Assembly: GCA_958295775.1 (NCBI GenBank)
Contig: CATQHC010000005.1
Span: 1 to 64,000 of the forward strand
Reading direction: 5' to 3'
Length of the DNA: 64,000 nt
From: Chloroflexota bacterium
Lineage (GTDB): Bacteria > Chloroflexota > UBA11872 > VXOZ01
Shown here: positions 1 through 8,184 of the stretch, one piece after another
Numbering within the stretch: the stretch's first letter is position 1
Layout: each line of letters begins with the position of its first letter
Program-made: the position numbers and the translations under genes
Notes under the pieces: generated by a model
Told to the model about the DNA's origin: nothing
Seen by the model: only the letters and a program-made list of their open reading frames with translations
The model's database searches: none

Positions 1-156
1 GTGAGCAGCTTGATGGTGGTGGACTTGCCCGCGCCGTTCGGGTCCCAGGAAACCCAACACCTCACCCTGGGCGACACTAAAGCTGACGTTGTCCACCGCC
101 TTCACGTCGCCATAGGCATAGCTGACACCGTTAACGCGAATGGCTTCCTCGCTCAT
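1..156 (-). pseudogene. ABC transporter ATPase, 5' part, frameshifted in Walker A
   Basis: Only the N-terminus is inside the window. The ATG at 156-154 is preceded by an AGGAGA-type ribosome site. The first 39 codons read as a typical ABC ATPase start (MSEEAIRVNGVSYAYGDVKA, then VDNVSFSVAQGEVLGFLGP). The frame breaks inside Walker A: the expected NGAGKSTTIKLL is present but one base out of register, because there is one extra base near position 39. As written, the protein would be non-functional. Either the gene is broken or this is a base error close to the window edge. The substrate cannot be told; the GFLGPNGAGKSTTIK pattern is typical of ABC-2-type drug or polysaccharide exporters. Confidence 0.7.
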
Positions 157-198
157 GAGGTTCTTCTCCTTTGCCCCAAATAGAACGGTGTCTTCATC

Positions 199-334
199 CG
201 TCATTCCCCGCGCAAGCGGAATCCATCTTCTCTATTCAGCCGCCAATAGAGAGGATTAGGTCGCGTCGAAAGTGCCTTTCGGCTACCAGGGACGTCCGAC
301 CCCTCACCCTAACCCTCTCCCCGAGGAGAAGGAA
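199..334. repeat. Dispersed palindromes, families A and B
   Basis: Two short dispersed elements lie upstream of the ABC gene and downstream of tmk. Family A (199-230) has the pattern TCATTCC...GGAATCCATCTTC with a hairpin of the type GCGcaagcGC. Family B (301-334) has CCCTCACCCTAACCCTCTCC followed by the complementary GAGGAGAAGG. Both families recur many times elsewhere in the window, always as short imperfect palindromes. Confidence 0.7.
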
Positions 335-374
335 CAGCCGCCATGAGTCTCGGAACCCTCCTGCGTTGACTCTA

Positions 375-1025
375 TCACGAAATATTCAAAAACTGGGCAG
401 TAATCCCCCAAATTGCTGCGGCTAAGTCCTCGATACCAAGGGTCGCGTCCACTACGCGCCAGCGGTCGGGTTCCGCTTGAGCGAGAGAGTGAAAGCCGGC
501 GGCAACTCGTTGATGAAACGCCAGGTCGAGGCGGTCCATGCGGTTGGACGCTGTGGCCGCGCTGCCCGGTCCCAGGCGCCGTTCCAACCCCATCTCCGCA
601 GGCAGATCGAGCAGGAGCGTGAGGTCAGGCACGAGGCCGCCGGTGGCGAAATGATTGAGCGTACGCAGCGTCGCCAGGTCTTGACCGCGGCCATAGCCCT
701 GATACGCAAAGGTCGAATCGCTGTAGCGATCGCAGATGACTACCTCTCCACGTGCGAGAGAGGGTCGAATGACCTCATTAACGAGTTGGGCGCGGGCGGC
801 GCACATGAGCAGCGCCTCGGTATGCGGATGGATCTCTACGTTTTCCCGGTCGAGCACCACGGCGCGAATGCGGTCGCTGATGCGTGTGCCCCCCGGCTCG
901 CGCGTGGTTGCCACCGTGCGTCCGGACGCTTGCAGGCTACCGGCCAGCCGCTCTACCTGAGTGGTCTTGCCGGAGCCCTCCACGCCCTCAAGCGTTATGA
1001 AGTAGCCCTGCGGGGTGTCTGCCAT
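375..1025 (-). CDS. tmk: Thymidylate kinase
   Basis: Phosphorylates dTMP to dTDP with ATP in dTTP synthesis (cytosolic). The protein is 216 aa from the chosen ATG at 1025, normal for the family. That start has GGAG six bases upstream; the next start upstream, at 1043, has no ribosome site. The P-loop EGVEGSGKTTQ is at about residues 13-23, followed by TREPGGT and the DRYSDSTFAYQGYGRG dTMP/LID region characteristic of bacterial Tmk. It is followed on the same strand by the frameshifted ABC gene and preceded by a phosphohexomutase. Confidence is high from motif content. Confidence 0.95.
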   Translation of the reverse strand: MADTPQGYFITLEGVEGSGKTTQVERLAGSLQASGRTVATTREPGGTRISDRIRAVVLDRENVEIHPHTEALLMCAARAQLVNEVIRPSLARGEVVICDRYSDSTFAYQGYGRGQDLATLRTLNHFATGGLVPDLTLLLDLPAEMGLERRLGPGSAATASNRMDRLDLAFHQRVAAGFHSLAQAEPDRWRVVDATLGIEDLAAAIWGITAQFLNIS

Positions 1026-1054
1026 ACGATCTCCATCCCACATACGCCTTGGAC

Positions 1055-1097
1055 TGTCATTCCGAGCGAAGCGTCGAACAATGTTCGCGGAATCTAG
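1055..1097 (+). repeat. Dispersed repeat family G, copy 1
   Basis: The sequence starts TGTCATTCCGAGCGAAGCGT and ends TGTTCGCGGAATCTAG. An almost identical copy lies in the opposite orientation at 47714-47756. It contains the inner palindrome TCGAAC..GTTCGC and outer TTCCG/CGGAA arms. Confidence 0.75.
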
Positions 1098-1163
1098 AGT
1101 GCCGGCACTTGAGATTCCTCGTCGCTTTGCTCCTCGAATTGACTTGGCTCCGACGCCTACCTC

Positions 1164-2597
1164 TCACACTCCCGCCAGCGCCCGCGCGGCTTGGATGAGG
1201 GCCTGCACCTGTTCGTCACTGCCGGCCTCGGCGTAAATGCGCATGATCGGTTCCGTGCCGGAGAAGCGCACGCACACCCAGGCGCCGCCCTGCAGGGTGT
1301 AATGAAACCCGTCTTGCGTGCGGCTTTCTACGACCTCGCTAGCAGCGAGTTTGGTAGGCGCGTGCGTGTGCATGCGCGCCGTAATGGGCGCACGCTCTTC
1401 AGGCGGAAAGTCCAGGTCAAGGCGGTCATAAAAATGCGGCCCCACTTTGTCGAACAAGCGCTCCACCAACTCCGTGGGCGTGCGGCCGGATTGCACCACG
1501 TAGTCCAGCAGGAAGAGCCCCGCCAAAATGCCGTCGCGCTCGGGCACATGGCCGCGAAAGGCGTAGCCGCCGCTCTCCTCGCCCCCCAGCAGCGCATTGG
1601 TTTCCAGCATCTTTGGCGCGACGTACTTGAAGCCCACCGGCGTTTCGTGCACCGGCACGTCGAAGATTTCGCCAAGGCGGTTGAGCATGGTGCTGGAGGT
1701 GAAGGTTTTGACTAGCGGCCCGCGCTGGCCGCGCACCTCCAACAGATAGAGCGCCAGCAGCGAAATGACAGTGAGCTGATTGAGAAATTCGCCGTTCTCG
1801 TCGCACGCGCCCAGGCGGTCGGCGTCGCCGTCGTTGGCCAGACCCAACTGCGCACCCAATTGGCGCACGATACCGAAGAGGTTGTACAGGTTGCCGGGAA
1901 TGGGCTCAGGATTGTGCAAACCGGGGAACATGGGATTGCGCTCATTGTGAATATCGTAGACGAGCAGGGAGCCGCCCTGGAGTATGTTGCTGAACCAGTC
2001 CCGGCCGGCCCCGTACATGGCGTCCACCACCAGCGTGCCATCCCAGGCGCGCAGCCCCTCGAGATCGAGCAACCGGCCAATGTGCGCTAGATACGCCGGC
2101 GCGGGATCGAACTGCTCGCACAGCCCCTGCTGCTGCGCCTGCGCGAGAGAGAGGGCACGCACGTCGCGGGAGTGCAGGTCGTCGAGAATCGTCTCTATCT
2201 CTGCCAGTTCTTCCGGCGGCGTCGCGCCGCCGTAGCCGGACCGTACCTTATACCCCTGGTAGTCGAAGGGGTTATGGCTCGCCGTCAGCGTGATGCCGCC
2301 GCCGGCCTGCCGGTTGACGATGGCATGAGAGAAGACCGGCGTGGGCGTGGGCACGGCGGTAAGCGCGACGGGAATGCCGTTGCCGGCCAGCACCTCGGCT
2401 GCCGCCGCGGCAAACATCTCGGCGTTGTAGCGGGTGTCGTAGGCGACGACAAAGCCGCGTTCCGCCTCTGCCGGGTGTGCTGCCAGCCAGTATTGCGCTA
2501 CCGCCTGGGTGAGCAGGCGTACGTTGGCGACAGTGTAGTCGGCGCCGACAATCGCGCGCCAACCGTCGGTGCCGAACTTTATCGGTGAGGAATCCAT
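1164..2597 (-). CDS. Phosphoglucomutase/phosphomannomutase family protein
   Basis: An alpha-D-phosphohexomutase (477 aa) interconverting the 1- and 6-phosphates of glucose, mannose or glucosamine. All four family signatures are visible: the catalytic phosphoserine loop TASHNP (Ser about 107), the metal loop DGDADR (256-261), the sugar-binding loop GGEESGG (338-344) and the phosphate-binding loop RFSGTEP (444-450). It is probably cytosolic. The GDP-deoxymannose reductase-like gene directly upstream on the same strand fits supply of GDP-mannose or another activated hexose for glycan synthesis (inference). GlmM, PMM and PGM cannot be separated by eye. Confidence 0.9.
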   Translation of the reverse strand: MDSSPIKFGTDGWRAIVGADYTVANVRLLTQAVAQYWLAAHPAEAERGFVVAYDTRYNAEMFAAAAAEVLAGNGIPVALTAVPTPTPVFSHAIVNRQAGGGITLTASHNPFDYQGYKVRSGYGGATPPEELAEIETILDDLHSRDVRALSLAQAQQQGLCEQFDPAPAYLAHIGRLLDLEGLRAWDGTLVVDAMYGAGRDWFSNILQGGSLLVYDIHNERNPMFPGLHNPEPIPGNLYNLFGIVRQLGAQLGLANDGDADRLGACDENGEFLNQLTVISLLALYLLEVRGQRGPLVKTFTSSTMLNRLGEIFDVPVHETPVGFKYVAPKMLETNALLGGEESGGYAFRGHVPERDGILAGLFLLDYVVQSGRTPTELVERLFDKVGPHFYDRLDLDFPPEERAPITARMHTHAPTKLAASEVVESRTQDGFHYTLQGGAWVCVRFSGTEPIMRIYAEAGSDEQVQALIQAARALAGV

Positions 2598-2700
2598 GCC
2601 GGTTTGGTTGCTCCTTGTCAGCGGCAGCGTAGTTATCAGGATACTGCGGTAGTGCCGGGCGAGTTCCCGCTCACCTAAATGTTACACGGATGAAGAGTCG

Positions 2701-2757
2701 CCCTCACCCCCGCATCACGTACGGGGCAGGCTCTAACCCTCGCCCCCAGGAGAGGGA
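2701..2757. repeat. Family B palindrome interrupted by family H hairpin
   Basis: The B pattern CCCTCACCC...CTAACCCTCGCCCCCAGGAG is split by an H element at about 2707-2730, with CCCCGCATC and GTACGGGG arms followed by CAGG. H also appears inside a family A copy near 16037 and alone near 61540, so it behaves as a unit that enters other repeats. Confidence 0.6.
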
Positions 2758-2800
2758 AAGACGCGGAGTTCGGTAATTCGCCAAACCCAATTGCATGCTG

Positions 2801-3763
2801 CTAGCATGCGGCGCGTATCTGGCCCCGCCAGTAGTCCAGGGTATCCTCTAAGGTCTGTTCCAAGGGAATGGCGGCCCGCCACCCCGTCTGCGCTTGGACG
2901 GCGCTTGGGTCCGCTTGGAGGACCGGCAGGTCGCCCGGGCGCAAAAGCGCCGGATCGGATTCTACTGTTATGTCCACTTGAGTAAGACTCAACATGATCT
3001 GCAGCATCTCGTCAATGGAGCGGGCGGCGCCGGAACCGATAGTGTACACTGCGCCGGGCGTCCCTTTTTCCAACGCAAGCCAATAAGCCCGCGCTACGTC
3101 GCGCACGTCGGTGAAGTCGCGCTTGGCGCTCATATTGCCCACCTTCAGCAGCGGTGGGACAATGCCCGCCTCCATCCGCGCCAATTCCCGCGCAAAGCGG
3201 GCAATCACGAAGTCCGGTGTTTGGCGGGGCCCGATGTGGTTGAACGGCCGCACCCGCACGATGTGGAGGCCGTGACTTTGCCAATACTGCAACGCCAGCA
3301 TGTCCTGCCCGACCTTGCTCACCGCGTAAGGGTCGGCCGGACGGAACGGCGCCGTTTCGTTTACGGGCAGGTCTTTCTCCTCCACCATACCGTAGACGTT
3401 GCTCGAACTTACTGCGAGCAGCCGCGCCTCCGGTACGTGCTGCTGCAGCGCCAAGATTACGTTCAATTGACCCAGGATATTGGTGGTGAGGGTCCCGGCC
3501 GGATTGCTCCACGCGGTCGGCACATGCGCCTGGGCCGCGAGATGAAAGATACGATCGGGTTTAATCGCCGCAAGCGCGGCGTGCATGCCGGCTTCATCGG
3601 TGATATTCGCGGTAAAGAGACTGATGCGCTCGCCGAGATGCGCGAGATTTGGCTGCGGCCCCGGCGTCTGCGTTAAACCCCACACCTCAGCGCCCTGTGC
3701 CACACACGTATCCGCCAAGTGGCTGCCCGCAAAGCCGGAAATTCCGGTAATGAGTACGCGCAT
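2801..3763 (-). CDS. NAD(P)-dependent epimerase/dehydratase, GDP-6-deoxy-mannose reductase-like
   Basis: Extended short-chain dehydrogenase of 320 aa with an N-terminal Rossmann motif (GISGFAGSHL, residues 7-16) and the catalytic pair Tyr146/Lys150 in YAVSK. The block RVRPFNHIGPRQ and the C-terminal QTGWRAAIPLEQTLEDTLDYWR resemble Rmd/GMD-type enzymes that make or reduce GDP-4-keto-6-deoxymannose. Together with the neighbouring phosphohexomutase it suggests activated deoxyhexose formation for cell-surface glycans. The exact substrate is inferred only. No strong ribosome site precedes the ATG. Confidence 0.8.
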   Translation of the reverse strand: MRVLITGISGFAGSHLADTCVAQGAEVWGLTQTPGPQPNLAHLGERISLFTANITDEAGMHAALAAIKPDRIFHLAAQAHVPTAWSNPAGTLTTNILGQLNVILALQQHVPEARLLAVSSSNVYGMVEEKDLPVNETAPFRPADPYAVSKVGQDMLALQYWQSHGLHIVRVRPFNHIGPRQTPDFVIARFARELARMEAGIVPPLLKVGNMSAKRDFTDVRDVARAYWLALEKGTPGAVYTIGSGAARSIDEMLQIMLSLTQVDITVESDPALLRPGDLPVLQADPSAVQAQTGWRAAIPLEQTLEDTLDYWRGQIRAAC

Positions 3764-4037
3764 GGGAAGCGGCTTTTCAAGTCACGTGAAGGGGTGGGGT
3801 TCCTGTGGCGATTATACGCGGGACTCCTGAGCAGCGGCAAACGCAAACTAAGCCAGTTGCTGCATATCACAAGTGCTTACGGCGGGTTGGCGGCAGTGGA
3901 GGTAGCGGCGATTAGTCAGACAATGTGCTTCAGTTGCACTTGTGTGGCTGCGGACGAGGAATTTCGACCTCCTTTGGCGGCACGATAGCCTCTTGCTTGT
4001 GCCGTAGTTTGCAAAATGACTTGACACGCTAAGCAGT

Positions 4038-5192
4038 CTAAATGCTCGCTGGCAGAGTGGCACCCCATCCATCAGTTAGAGCGTATTCTGAGATGTCATT
4101 GCGAACCCTTACTAGCATTTCCCGATTGGCGGAATACCCTATTTCTCCTCTGTGCTGAAGTTGGCCGACTACGATGCCTGGGTGAACACTAATTGATTCT
4201 GCAAATTTTCTGAGTCGCAATTTAGAGTAGCGTGGCCTAATTCGCTTTATGAATTCCTCCAGTTCGACTTGTGGCACCAGCCAGTTCACAGCCAATGAGT
4301 CCGCTGCAATTTCGTGCTTGGGCCTCTGTTCAACTGAATCAGGCTGGTTGCCAACTAAGTCCACATCTAGAGTAGTGAATTGGTTCCTAATGCCGTCACC
4401 TCTCTTGATGTGCCCAAGTTCGTGCATAATGGTGTGCCAAAAGTAATCGATGCGGTCGTAACGAAGAGACAGCGCTATCACGGGAGACTCTTGATTCAGC
4501 CAAAAGCAAGCGCCGTCAATTCGTGTTCCAGGCAAGACCTCTATTATGAGAAACCGTATGCCGGAGTCATTTAGCACTTTCGGAACATGTCGGACCTCTT
4601 CACTACTGTGGGCGAGACCACGCAGGGAATTGATTGCCTTGCTCACCTGGCTACAATCGAAGAGACCTACGTCCATGGCTTTGGCGAGGTGCTTTGCCCG
4701 AAAGAGCCATGCCAGTTGCCCTGCCGAGATGTCTCTGTATGAGCTGGACTTCCTTGCCGCATGGTCAAAAAATAAGGGGTCATGATCCATCGTTGAGATT
4801 TCCAGGAAGTCGCAGACGTTACTCTCGAGTACGTCTAGATTGCTGGAGCCCTTAATCCAATTGCGCTTCACGATTTGATTTATGGGAGCCTTGGACAACA
4901 GTCTTGCCCGGCGGGGAACATTGTCCTCGTCGTCTCCTGACTGCGCAAGTCTATAGAGTCGATAGGATGATTCTAAGTTCAGCCAAAACTGCGCGTCTGT
5001 ACCGAATGCTTCCCCTAGCTCATTTGCAGTCTGTGGTGAAACGCTCCGCTTTCCGGCGACGACTTCACTTACTACTCGAGCAGGACGCCCCATGATGTAC
5101 GCCAAGTCAGCCTGCGTCCAACCGCGAGCCTCCAACTCTTCCCGTACAAACTCTCCGGGGGGAAATGCCTCCGCTACCATTCCTTTAGGCAT
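4038..5192 (-). CDS. higA: HigA-type antitoxin fused to ImmA/IrrE-like metallopeptidase
   Basis: A 384-aa protein with two parts. Residues about 8-90 are a HigA-type XRE helix-turn-helix (FVREELEARGWTQADLAYIM, then VVAGKRSVSPQTANELGEAFGT). The C-terminal half contains HELGH at 257-261 in an IrrE/ImmA zinc-peptidase context (IMHELGHIKRGD, later EIAADSLAVNWLVP). It should neutralise and autorepress the HigB-like toxin encoded 30 bp upstream; the peptidase part may clip a regulator or itself (inference). Its ATG has AAGGAG six bases upstream. The length far exceeds a classical HigA of about 100 aa, but such fusions are a known variant. The palindromic operator lies upstream of higB. Confidence 0.88.
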   Translation of the reverse strand: MPKGMVAEAFPPGEFVREELEARGWTQADLAYIMGRPARVVSEVVAGKRSVSPQTANELGEAFGTDAQFWLNLESSYRLYRLAQSGDDEDNVPRRARLLSKAPINQIVKRNWIKGSSNLDVLESNVCDFLEISTMDHDPLFFDHAARKSSSYRDISAGQLAWLFRAKHLAKAMDVGLFDCSQVSKAINSLRGLAHSSEEVRHVPKVLNDSGIRFLIIEVLPGTRIDGACFWLNQESPVIALSLRYDRIDYFWHTIMHELGHIKRGDGIRNQFTTLDVDLVGNQPDSVEQRPKHEIAADSLAVNWLVPQVELEEFIKRIRPRYSKLRLRKFAESISVHPGIVVGQLQHRGEIGYSANREMLVRVRNDISEYALTDGWGATLPASI

Positions 5193-5222
5193 CTCGCTCT
5201 CCTTCCGTTTCTCAATTCACGC

Positions 5223-5519
5223 TCAGTGATAATCTTCGATTGATATAACCACGATGGTTTTATTTGGCGACTCGCCCTCGTACTCCACTATGAGCCTGAA
5301 TTGGTTATTCAATCTCATTGAGTGCTGGTGTCTGCGTGCACCTCTTAGTCTCTCGAAGTGAAATGACTTCATCTGGTAGAATACGCGCTCGTCAGTTGCT
5401 GCTCTAATGGCTTGCATGCGCTTACGAAACGCCTTAACAACGGCCTGAGACCATCTTCCTTTGAAGGATGGCTCAAACTCCAGTCTTTCCAATTCGCTGT
5501 CTTCATAGCGCACATCCAT
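5223..5519 (-). CDS. higB: HigB-like toxin of the RelE superfamily
   Basis: A 98-aa protein, first gene of the pair higB-higA (toxin upstream, the usual HigBA order). The segment SFHFERLRGARRHQHSMRLN and the terminal VVISIEDYH match the HigB/plasmid-maintenance killer family, ribosome-dependent mRNA endonucleases. The start is preceded by GGTGAG. Transcription probably starts inside the palindrome at 5555-5591, giving a leader of about 48 nt. The toxin activity itself is family inference. Confidence 0.88.
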   Translation of the reverse strand: MDVRYEDSELERLEFEPSFKGRWSQAVVKAFRKRMQAIRAATDERVFYQMKSFHFERLRGARRHQHSMRLNNQFRLIVEYEGESPNKTIVVISIEDYH

Positions 5520-5554
5520 CTCTCACCAACTATATCTTAGAAGTGTAGAATCTG

Positions 5555-5591
5555 TCTATACATCATTACACTTAGTGTAATGATGTATAGA
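5555..5591. promoter_or_regulatory. 37-bp perfect palindrome, probable HigA operator
   Basis: Two exact 17-bp arms (5555-5571 and 5575-5591, TCTATACATCATTACAC and its complement) flank a 3-base centre. It lies 35 bp upstream of the higB start and covers the predicted -10 box and spacer, the expected position for antitoxin autorepression. Confidence 0.85.
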
Positions 5592-5603
5592 TGATACTTT
5601 CAA
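5574..5603 (-). promoter_or_regulatory. Predicted promoter of higBA
   Basis: Reading the minus strand: -35 TTGAAA (5603-5598), an 18-bp spacer, and -10 TACACT (5579-5574). The -10 lies in the centre of the palindrome, so repressor binding would block RNA polymerase directly. Confidence 0.6.
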
Positions 5604-5786
5604 CATTACCGTGTCAAACAGGAGTTTGCTTCAGAGTATTACGAAGAATACTCTCTAGTCTTTGACTTGCAGCGAGTCCGCTGGTACCTGGAGACTAGCC
5701 CCTACTACATATCCTTGCAGTTGAGACCTCACATCCTTCACTGGTACTCAGTGAAAGTCAGGAGATTTTGGGTTGCTTCTCGGCCT

Positions 5787-7712
5787 TCACAGCTTCTGCG
5801 CCTCGTAGAGATCGCGAAAGAGGCCCGGTTGCGCGAGCAGCGCTTGGGGACTGCCTTCTTGCACCAGTCTCCCCTGATCGAGCACCAAAATCTTGTCGGC
5901 ATGTATCACCGTGATCAGTCTGTGCGCCACCACCATTGTGGTGCGTCCGCGCCGCGCCGTCTCCAGGGCGGCACGTACTTTCTGATCGGTGAGCGCGTCC
6001 AGGGCGGACGTTGCCTCGTCCAGCAAGAGGATGCGCGGCTGTTCCAGGATGGCCCGGCACAGCGCCAGACGTTGGCGTTCTCCACCCGAAAGCGCCACGC
6101 CGCGCTCGCCGACACGCGTGTCGTAGCCCTCCGGCAGCGTTTCTACGAATTCGTGAAGCTGCGCCGCTGTGGCTGCCTCGGTAACTGCTTCTCGCGGTAA
6201 CTCACGGTTGGGGTACACGAGATTTGCATAGATGCTGTCGTTCCAGAGGAAAACGTCCTGCGGCACAAGGCCGATCATCCCGCGCAGGTGCGGGAGCGGC
6301 AGCGACGTAATGTCCCCACCGTCAACGCGGATCACGCCGGAGTGAGGTTCGTAGAAGCGGAGCAGGAGATCGATAATGGTACTCTTGCCGCCGCCGCTCG
6401 GCCCCACGATGCCGATGAATGAACCGGGCTCGACCCGGAATGACACTCTCTCCAGACCAAATCCCTCGCGGCCATAGTCAAACGAGACATCCGCGAATTC
6501 GATGGCAGCGCCGCTGGGGCTAGATACACCGTTGTCTGTCTCTGCTGCGCCAGCGTCCGTTTGTGCTGAGCTAGTCGAAGTACGAACGGTTTCGCCAGTT
6601 ATCAGTGACGACTTCAATTGGGGCTCTGTAAACGACCCAGCTAGCCCAAATCGTCTCGCGCTGTGCGCATTCCCTCGCTCCGCCTGTCCTACGGCTAGTG
6701 GCAAGCCGCGAACGGCGTCTTGCGCTATCGGGGGGGTCTCTTCGCACGGGATACTGAGAAGGGCATCGATACGTTCGGCCGCAGCCTTTGCCCGGCCGGT
6801 ATTGATGTGGCCGGAGAGGATGACTTCCAGCGCCACGTAGGCACGCTGCACAAGCATGATGAAGGCCACCAGGCCACCGATTCCCAGCCGCCCGTTGACA
6901 ACCTCGTATGCCCCGTAGCCATACACCAACCCAACACCGACGTTCTGCATCAAGTCCAGCGGTAGCGTCAACACCAGGTTATGGAAGGTGATGTTCTTTG
7001 CCTTGTTGCGCCAATGGAGCTTGAGCCATTCCAGCCACCGCGCGGCTTCATAAGGCGCGGCGGTGTGGGTGCGCACGGTGCGCATGCCGGGTATTGCATC
7101 TTGCAAGTAGTTCTCGCCTTGCTCTCTGATCTGAATGTACTCTCGGTCGAGACTTTCCGCATACTTGCGCATCCGATGCGCGAAGAGATAGAAGAACGGA
7201 ACGGCGACCAAGCTTGCCACCAACAGGTGGCTGTTGAGGAAGAACATGACGCCCAGCGTACCCAGCAGGAGCACGGCGTTGGTGAACACCGGCAGCAACT
7301 CGTTGGACACGTACACTTCGCCGATCTCGCCGCAGACCCGGGTGATCGTGTGGATAATGCGCCCGCTTGTAATTCGCTCCAACTCATGCATACGTACGTA
7401 CAACATGCGATTAAAAAGTGCCTGCCTAAGCGATTTCGAGACCGCTTCGCCAATGCCGGCGCGCAGATAATTCTGCACGGCCCCGAGCGCCATCGTGATC
7501 AGCGGAAAAGCAATGATGCCGACAAGCAGCAGCGCGATGAGCAGAATGTCCTGCGCAGGGATGGCGTCGTCGATCAGACGCTTGACCAGCAGCGGCGACA
7601 CCAGGCTCACGCCGGTGCTCACAATAACGAGCGCGATGATGCCCGCGATGAGATGCAGGTGCGCGCGCAGTTGCCGCTTAACGACGCGGTAGGTCGTGTG
7701 ATTTCGCTCGAT
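5787..7712 (-). CDS. ABC transporter, fused membrane and ATPase domains (exporter type)
   Basis: Half-transporter (MsbA/multidrug type). The membrane domain occupies about the first 310 residues, followed by a nucleotide-binding domain with Walker A GPSGGGKST, Q-loop PQDVFLWNDSI, signature LSGGERQRLALCRAI, Walker B ILLLDEATSALD and switch His in VAHRL. The first canonical start (GTG at 7622) would delete most of the first helix. The reading frame is open to 7752, and a perfect AGGAGG (7725-7720) sits seven bases before an in-frame ATC at 7712; the extra 30 residues (ERNHTTYRVVKRQLRAHLHL...) are what this family normally has. I therefore extend to 7712. The linker between the domains carries about 70 unusual residues, including a translated dispersed repeat (see 6562-6589). 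Confidence 0.9.
   Translation of the reverse strand: MERNHTTYRVVKRQLRAHLHLIAGIIALVIVSTGVSLVSPLLVKRLIDDAIPAQDILLIALLLVGIIAFPLITMALGAVQNYLRAGIGEAVSKSLRQALFNRMLYVRMHELERITSGRIIHTITRVCGEIGEVYVSNELLPVFTNAVLLLGTLGVMFFLNSHLLVASLVAVPFFYLFAHRMRKYAESLDREYIQIREQGENYLQDAIPGMRTVRTHTAAPYEAARWLEWLKLHWRNKAKNITFHNLVLTLPLDLMQNVGVGLVYGYGAYEVVNGRLGIGGLVAFIMLVQRAYVALEVILSGHINTGRAKAAAERIDALLSIPCEETPPIAQDAVRGLPLAVGQAERGNAHSARRFGLAGSFTEPQLKSSLITGETVRTSTSSAQTDAGAAETDNGVSSPSGAAIEFADVSFDYGREGFGLERVSFRVEPGSFIGIVGPSGGGKSTIIDLLLRFYEPHSGVIRVDGGDITSLPLPHLRGMIGLVPQDVFLWNDSIYANLVYPNRELPREAVTEAATAAQLHEFVETLPEGYDTRVGERGVALSGGERQRLALCRAILEQPRILLLDEATSALDALTDQKVRAALETARRGRTTMVVAHRLITVIHADKILVLDQGRLVQEGSPQALLAQPGLFRDLYEAQKL
6562..6589 (+). 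repeat. Family D repeat inside the ABC transporter coding region
   Basis: TGTGCTGAGCTAGTCGAAG followed by TACGAACGG matches the intergenic D family (CTTCGACAAGCTCAGCACGA and its complement; copies near 43186, 61634 and 33782). It falls in the low-complexity linker between membrane and ATPase domains, where an in-frame insertion would be tolerated. Confidence 0.6.
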
Positions 7713-8093
7713 AGTAATACCTCCTGAATTTGGTTTGCTACCCTCCGTATGTCAGCCCTCCTTCCTCGATACACTAGCGGTGACATCGGATTGGCGACGC
7801 CGACCGCTGCGATCAGAGTGTGTCTAGGCGGTCGCAGCCTTACTCACCTGCGCAGTTGTGGATGTTCCTTGGTATCGCCCTCTTACACCCTCTCCCTTGA
7901 TGGGAGAGGGCCGGGGTGAGGGTGTTCCGCGCCACCACACGCCTCACGGCCGCCCGTCTTCAACATACGATTGGTGAGCCTTACACGTGAATTCAGGCCA
8001 CAAAACGCCCAGTATACGTCGCAGGCGAAATTCGCAAAAAACTCGACCGAAACACCCCGAATAAAGGGCAAATGTGCGCGTGTACCGTCAAGG

Positions 8094-8102
8094 TGGTATA
8101 CT
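8094..8102 (+). promoter_or_regulatory. Extended -10 promoter, TGGTATACT
   Basis: A TGn-TATACT extended -10 element with no good -35 hexamer. Predicted transcription start is about 8109, four bases before the ATG of a 13-codon reading frame. Confidence 0.4.
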
Positions 8103-8112
8103 ATTAACGTGG

Positions 8113-8154
8113 ATGAAGCAGGCTGCGGATTGGTTATTGCCTAGAAAAGTGTAG
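8113..8154 (+). CDS. Possible 13-aa leader peptide
   Basis: ATG to TAG encoding MKQAADWLLPRKV. It begins almost at the predicted transcript start, so it would be nearly leaderless, and its stop codon touches the first base of a strong hairpin. The layout (promoter, tiny ORF, hairpin) resembles an attenuator leader, but no plus-strand gene follows. Could be chance. Confidence 0.25.
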   Translation: MKQAADWLLPRKV

Positions 8155-8184
8155 ACACCCGGGTTATGAGCCCGGGTGTCCTTT
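8154..8184 (+). terminator. Strong hairpin with short T-run
   Basis: Ten-bp perfect stem GACACCCGGG/CCCGGGTGTC (8154-8163 and 8171-8180) with loop TTATGAG, followed by CTTT on the plus strand. On the minus strand it also lies just downstream of the HEPN/MNT genes and could end both transcripts. Confidence 0.6.
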
